A stretch of DNA of 34,352 nt from JBJGXI01 sp045635475 (GTDB taxonomy: Bacteria; Bacillota; Bacilli; Bacillales; Amphibacillaceae), in the NCBI RefSeq assembly GCF_045635475.1, contig NZ_JBJGXI010000054.1, positions 1 through 34,352 on the forward strand. Reading direction: 5' to 3'. A program made the translations under genes and the position numbers. Below the pieces are notes generated by a model. It was not told the DNA's origin, ran no database searches, and worked only from the letters and a program-made list of their open reading frames with translations. This document shows positions 31,490 through 34,352 of the stretch, piece by piece; the stretch's first letter is position 1, and each line of letters starts with the position of its first letter.

Positions 31490-31535
31490 CTTACTTTACG
31501 TAAGTAAGTATATAATAGTACATTCATAACGTCAA
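31490..31535 (-). promoter_or_regulatory. yceI promoter with palindromic operator
   Basis: On the minus strand the -35 TTGACG (31530-31535) and -10 TATACT (31507-31512) are 17 bases apart. The palindrome CTTACTTTACGTAAGTAAG (31490-31508) overlaps the -10 and the start site. Such TTAC...GTAA dyads are typical of MarR or DUF24/HxlR repressor sites. No such regulator is encoded in the window. Confidence 0.75.
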
Positions 31536-31621
31536 GAGAAATTATTTCGAAACTAGGATATTTTAAAAATGATTATTATAATAACTATTTCCTTATGATA
31601 GAGTGAATAAACATAAAAAAA

Positions 31622-31635
31622 TGCAAGCGCTTCCC
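31622..31635 (+). promoter_or_regulatory. cre-like site upstream of acsA
   Basis: TGCAAGCGCTTCCC matches the catabolite-responsive element TGWAARCGYTWNCW at 12 of 14 positions. It lies 164 bases before the acsA start, in the gap shared with the yceI-like gene. Confidence 0.55.
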
Positions 31636-31742
31636 TTTTCATTTCGCTCAATTAATATTAGAATGGAGATAATAAGCAAAATATTTGTAAAATTAGCAAT
31701 ACGTTTTCTAGTTATTTATAGGCTATTAGTGCAAATGTTTTG

Positions 31743-31764
31743 TATAATATAGAAAACGTTTACA
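31743..31764 (+). promoter_or_regulatory. acsA -10 box and overlapping cre site
   Basis: A perfect TATAAT (31743-31748) is followed directly by AGAAAACGTTTACA (31751-31764), which matches the cre consensus at 13 of 14 positions. A CcpA complex bound here would block initiation. No good -35 is seen. Confidence 0.65.
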
Positions 31765-31785
31765 ATATTTCGATGGGGTGATGAG

Positions 31786-33501
31786 ATGGATATGCAACCA
31801 ATTTCAACAAGAGCAGGTAATCATAATCTGGACAATTACGAAATGAAACGAGAGACATTTAATTGGGATGAAGTGAAGAGAAATTTTAGCTGGTATGAAA
31901 CTGGAAAAGTAAATGCTGCTTATGAAGCCATTGACCGACATGCAGAAGATCCAAGCAAGAAAGACCAAACGGCACTTTTATATTCTTCGCCAGACCGCGA
32001 AGAGAGTTTAACGTTTCATGATCTTAAAGTAAAAAGTGATCAGTTTGCCAACGTATTAAAAGATCATGGAGTTATCAAAGGTGACCGTGTCTTTTTGTTC
32101 ATGCCGAGGAGTCCTGAGTTTTACGCATGTTTTTTTGGTATTTTAAAAAATGGTGCGATCGCAGGTCCATTATTTGAAGCGTTTATGGAGCAAGCAGTAC
32201 GTGACCGTTTAGAGGATAGCGAGGCATCGATGCTTATTACTACTCCTGAATTGCTTGAAAGAGTTCCAGAATCTGAATTACCTAATCTTAAGAAGATTAT
32301 TCTCGTTGGAGGAGAGAAGCAAACATCAACAAAATATATAAGCTATGAACAGGAAATGGATCAGGCTTCAACAGATTTTGATATAGAATGGGTAGACTTA
32401 GAGGATGGTATGCTGCTTCATTATACTTCTGGTTCAACAGGAAAGCCTAAAGGTGTATATCATGTACACAATGCAATGATTCAGCATTATGCTACCGGAG
32501 ATTGGGTAATTGACTTAAAGCAGGATGATATTTATTGGTGTACGGCAGACCCAGGCTGGGTTACTGGAACAAGCTATGGAATTTTCGCTCCATGGTTGCA
32601 CGGGGTAACAAATGTCATACGTGGTGGTAGATTTACACCAGAAGATTGGTATGGAACGATCGAAAAGCATAACGTATCGATTTGGTATACTGCTCCGACT
32701 GCATTGAGAAAACTAGTTAGTGCAGGCTCTGAAGTTGTTAACCAATTCGATATGTCATCTTTAAGACATATTATGAGTGTAGGGGAACCTTTAAATCCAG
32801 AGGTTATCACATGGGCACTAAGTACCTTTGATCTTCGTGTGCATGACACTTGGTGGATGACAGAAACAGGTGCGATGTTAATCGTTAATTATCCTACTAT
32901 GGATATTCGACCTGGATCCATGGGTAAACCGATTCCAGGTGTGGAAGCTGCTATTATCGATAATGAAGGGAACGTGTTGCCCCCAAATCAGATGGGGAAT
33001 TTAGCAATTAAACAAGGATGGCCGTCGATGATGCGGGCAATTTGGAAAAATCCCGGCAAATTTGAAAGCTATTTTATTAATGGCTGGTATGTATCTGGCG
33101 ATAGTGCATATATGGATGAGGATGGATACTTTTGGTTCCAAGGCCGACTAGATGATGTAATCAATACATCAGGTGAGCGTGTAGGCCCATTTGAGGTTGA
33201 AAGTAAGCTTATTGAACACCCAGCAGTTGCAGAGGCTGGCGTTATAGGTAAGCCTGATCCTGAACGTGGAGAGATCATAAAAGCGTTTATCACATTAAAT
33301 CCTGGATATGAGAAAAGTGATGATTTATTAGAGGATATTCGTCAGTTTGTAAAAACAGGTCTTAGTGCACACGCTGCTCCAAGAGAAATTGAAATTAAGG
33401 ATACGATTCCAAAAACACGCAGTGGTAAAATTATGCGTAGATTGTTAAAGTCTTGGGAACTAGGATTGCCAACTGGTGATACGTCTACATTAGAAGAATA
33501 A
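31786..33501 (+). CDS. acsA: Acetyl-CoA synthetase
   Basis: This AMP-forming ligase converts acetate and CoA to acetyl-CoA. It has 571 residues, the length of Bacillus AcsA (572). The adenylation motif YTSGSTGKPKGV is near 213-224, and the WWMTETG motif and YVSGDSAYMDEDGYFWFQGR follow. The hinge and C-terminal domain follow (DDVINTSGERVGPFEVES), ending with the reactive lysine Lys548 in RSGKIMRRLL, the usual site of regulatory acetylation. ATG 31786 has GGGGTGATG. In Bacillus subtilis acsA is next to acuABC; that locus is absent here. Two cre-like sites upstream suggest CcpA repression when glucose is present. Confidence 0.93.
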   Translation: MDMQPISTRAGNHNLDNYEMKRETFNWDEVKRNFSWYETGKVNAAYEAIDRHAEDPSKKDQTALLYSSPDREESLTFHDLKVKSDQFANVLKDHGVIKGDRVFLFMPRSPEFYACFFGILKNGAIAGPLFEAFMEQAVRDRLEDSEASMLITTPELLERVPESELPNLKKIILVGGEKQTSTKYISYEQEMDQASTDFDIEWVDLEDGMLLHYTSGSTGKPKGVYHVHNAMIQHYATGDWVIDLKQDDIYWCTADPGWVTGTSYGIFAPWLHGVTNVIRGGRFTPEDWYGTIEKHNVSIWYTAPTALRKLVSAGSEVVNQFDMSSLRHIMSVGEPLNPEVITWALSTFDLRVHDTWWMTETGAMLIVNYPTMDIRPGSMGKPIPGVEAAIIDNEGNVLPPNQMGNLAIKQGWPSMMRAIWKNPGKFESYFINGWYVSGDSAYMDEDGYFWFQGRLDDVINTSGERVGPFEVESKLIEHPAVAEAGVIGKPDPERGEIIKAFITLNPGYEKSDDLLEDIRQFVKTGLSAHAAPREIEIKDTIPKTRSGKIMRRLLKSWELGLPTGDTSTLEE

Positions 33502-33509
33502 TTGATTAT

Positions 33510-33537
33510 AAAATCCCTCACGAGTGTGAGGGATTTT
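33510..33537. terminator. Bidirectional terminator between acsA and the DUF421 gene
   Basis: AAAATCCCTCAC and GTGAGGGATTTT form a perfect twelve-base stem with loop GAGT. The A and T ends let it serve both convergent genes. Confidence 0.92.
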
Positions 33538-33550
33538 AACTTTTTAGCGA

Positions 33551-34159
33551 CTAATGCAAATAATCTTCATGATCAGTTTTATGTGATTGGGTAATCTCTT
33601 CAAAAATATTCTCCTGCTTCTTTTGGTCATCATGATTTGGGTAAATTGGTAGCTGAGAAGGATTTAACATACTCGGGTGAATTAACTTTTTAAATTCACC
33701 AACTGTTAATGGTCTGGCATCTTCTTTTAATTCGTAACCTAATTGTCCGTTAGGCTCTAACGTAGCAGTTTTAATGTCCGATAGCTTGCTAATACCTTGC
33801 TGACGAACAAACATTTCTAATTGATCTACTGTTAATCTGTTTTTTCGCAACTCATTTGGTTGAAGTTGGCCATCTTTAACAAGGACCTTAGATTTTCCTG
33901 TAATGAACTTCTCAACAGCATTTGATTTTAACTGAATCCATTCGATGACTACAAGAGACAGAACAAAAATCATAACAACGACGATTGTTCTTGCAACACT
34001 TGTATCAATAATAGGTTGAATGATAACTGAACCGATAGAAATCATAATAACCGTTTGTGCTAAAGTCATTTGAGATATTGATTTTCGTCCGGATATTCGA
34101 AGCAAAAGTATCCCGGAGAACACTAATAGGATAGAGTTCAATACTAATTGTATATCCAA
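33551..34159 (-). CDS. DUF421 membrane protein (YetF-like)
   Basis: This 202-residue protein of the DUF421 family has up to three N-terminal membrane segments (about 5-22, 33-52, 58-77) and a cytoplasmic domain. LLLRISGRKSISQMTLAQTVIMISIGSVI is the family signature at the N-terminus, and KSKVLVKDGQLQPNELRKNRLTVDQLEMFVRQQGI is the conserved soluble part. Start is TTG 34159 with GGGTG (34166-34170) upstream; no better codon is in frame. Related Bacillus proteins (YetF, YrbG, YdfR types) are found in the membrane and some are tied to spores, but the function is not established. Which paralogue this is cannot be decided here. Confidence 0.88.
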   Translation of the reverse strand: MDIQLVLNSILLVFSGILLLRISGRKSISQMTLAQTVIMISIGSVIIQPIIDTSVARTIVVVMIFVLSLVVIEWIQLKSNAVEKFITGKSKVLVKDGQLQPNELRKNRLTVDQLEMFVRQQGISKLSDIKTATLEPNGQLGYELKEDARPLTVGEFKKLIHPSMLNPSQLPIYPNHDDQKKQENIFEEITQSHKTDHEDYLH

Positions 34160-34250
34160 TTAATTCACCCTTTATGGTTATTTCTGCTTAGTTTAAACAA
34201 CGCTGTTTGTTTTACTCAAGCTCTAAATGGATTTTAAGGGATAGAAGAAG

Positions 34251-34352
34251 AAGATTGTTGTTATTACGCAAGATAGCTAATATGCGTCTTAGTGCGAAGC
34301 TGATCACTGATCTTACATGTGCACGCTCCGTCCCTACACTTTGCTTTCCGCG
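34251..34352 (+). repeat. Left part of a second R3-like element, cut by the window end
   Basis: From 34251 the sequence AAGATTGTTGTTATTACGCA and onward matches the left end of the element at 24408 with 4 mismatches in 29 bases, including ATAGCTA. It later gives TGCGTCTTAGTGCG and ends with GCTTTCCGCG, which matches 24481-24490 of that element. The rest lies outside the window. Confidence 0.7.

Overview
The window is the replication-origin region of an AT-rich, endospore-forming Bacillaceae (Firmicutes) chromosome. The order jag-spoIIIJ-rnpA-rpmH / oriC / dnaA-dnaN-rlbA-recF-remB-gyrB-gyrA-yaaC-guaB-dacA-pdxST-serS-dck/dgk is the classic Bacillus ori layout. Spore genes (spoIIIJ and a gerA-type receptor operon) and closely Bacillus-like protein sequences support this. 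The kinds of intergenic repeat remind me of the Oceanobacillus/Virgibacillus/Gracilibacillus group, but genus cannot be fixed from this sequence alone.

Layout. 1-2330: leftward block of jag, spoIIIJ (yidC), rnpA and rpmH. 2233-4475: bipartite origin flanking dnaA, with seven consensus DnaA boxes upstream; downstream are degenerate boxes, a DnaA-trio tract and an AT-rich unwinding region. 4479-12112: rightward replication and topology genes dnaN, rlbA, recF, remB, gyrB and gyrA. 12144-13130: yaaC, convergent with gyrA, with no rRNA operon between them. 13645-21244: guaB, ung, dacA, pdxS-pdxT, and serS behind a T-box leader. 21709-24351: tRNA-Ser(UGA), an M23 peptidase overlapping a bactofilin gene, and proC. 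24820-26138: overlapping leftward dgk-dck. 26332-26404: tRNA-Arg(CCU). 26721-30755: a leftward gerA-gerB-gerC germinant-receptor operon ending in an overlooked 55-codon, two-TM gene that looks like a receptor D subunit. 30914-34159: yceI-like gene (leftward, with a palindromic operator over its -10), acsA with catabolite-repression-like sites, and a DUF421 membrane protein.

The intergenic spaces hold most of the unusual content. There are three families of palindromic interspersed repeats: R1 at about 13188-13455, 17938-18062 and 26559-26700; R2 at 17524-17700 and 21341-21521; R3 at 24408-24810, with the start of another copy at 34251-34352. Their arms differ between copies, yet they remain self-complementary within each copy. 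Some of these elements share a terminal motif. I found no CRISPR array, prophage, intact insertion sequence or defence island. The coding content is conventional; the repeats, the origin micro-architecture, the proC leader and the small ger gene are the parts worth following up.
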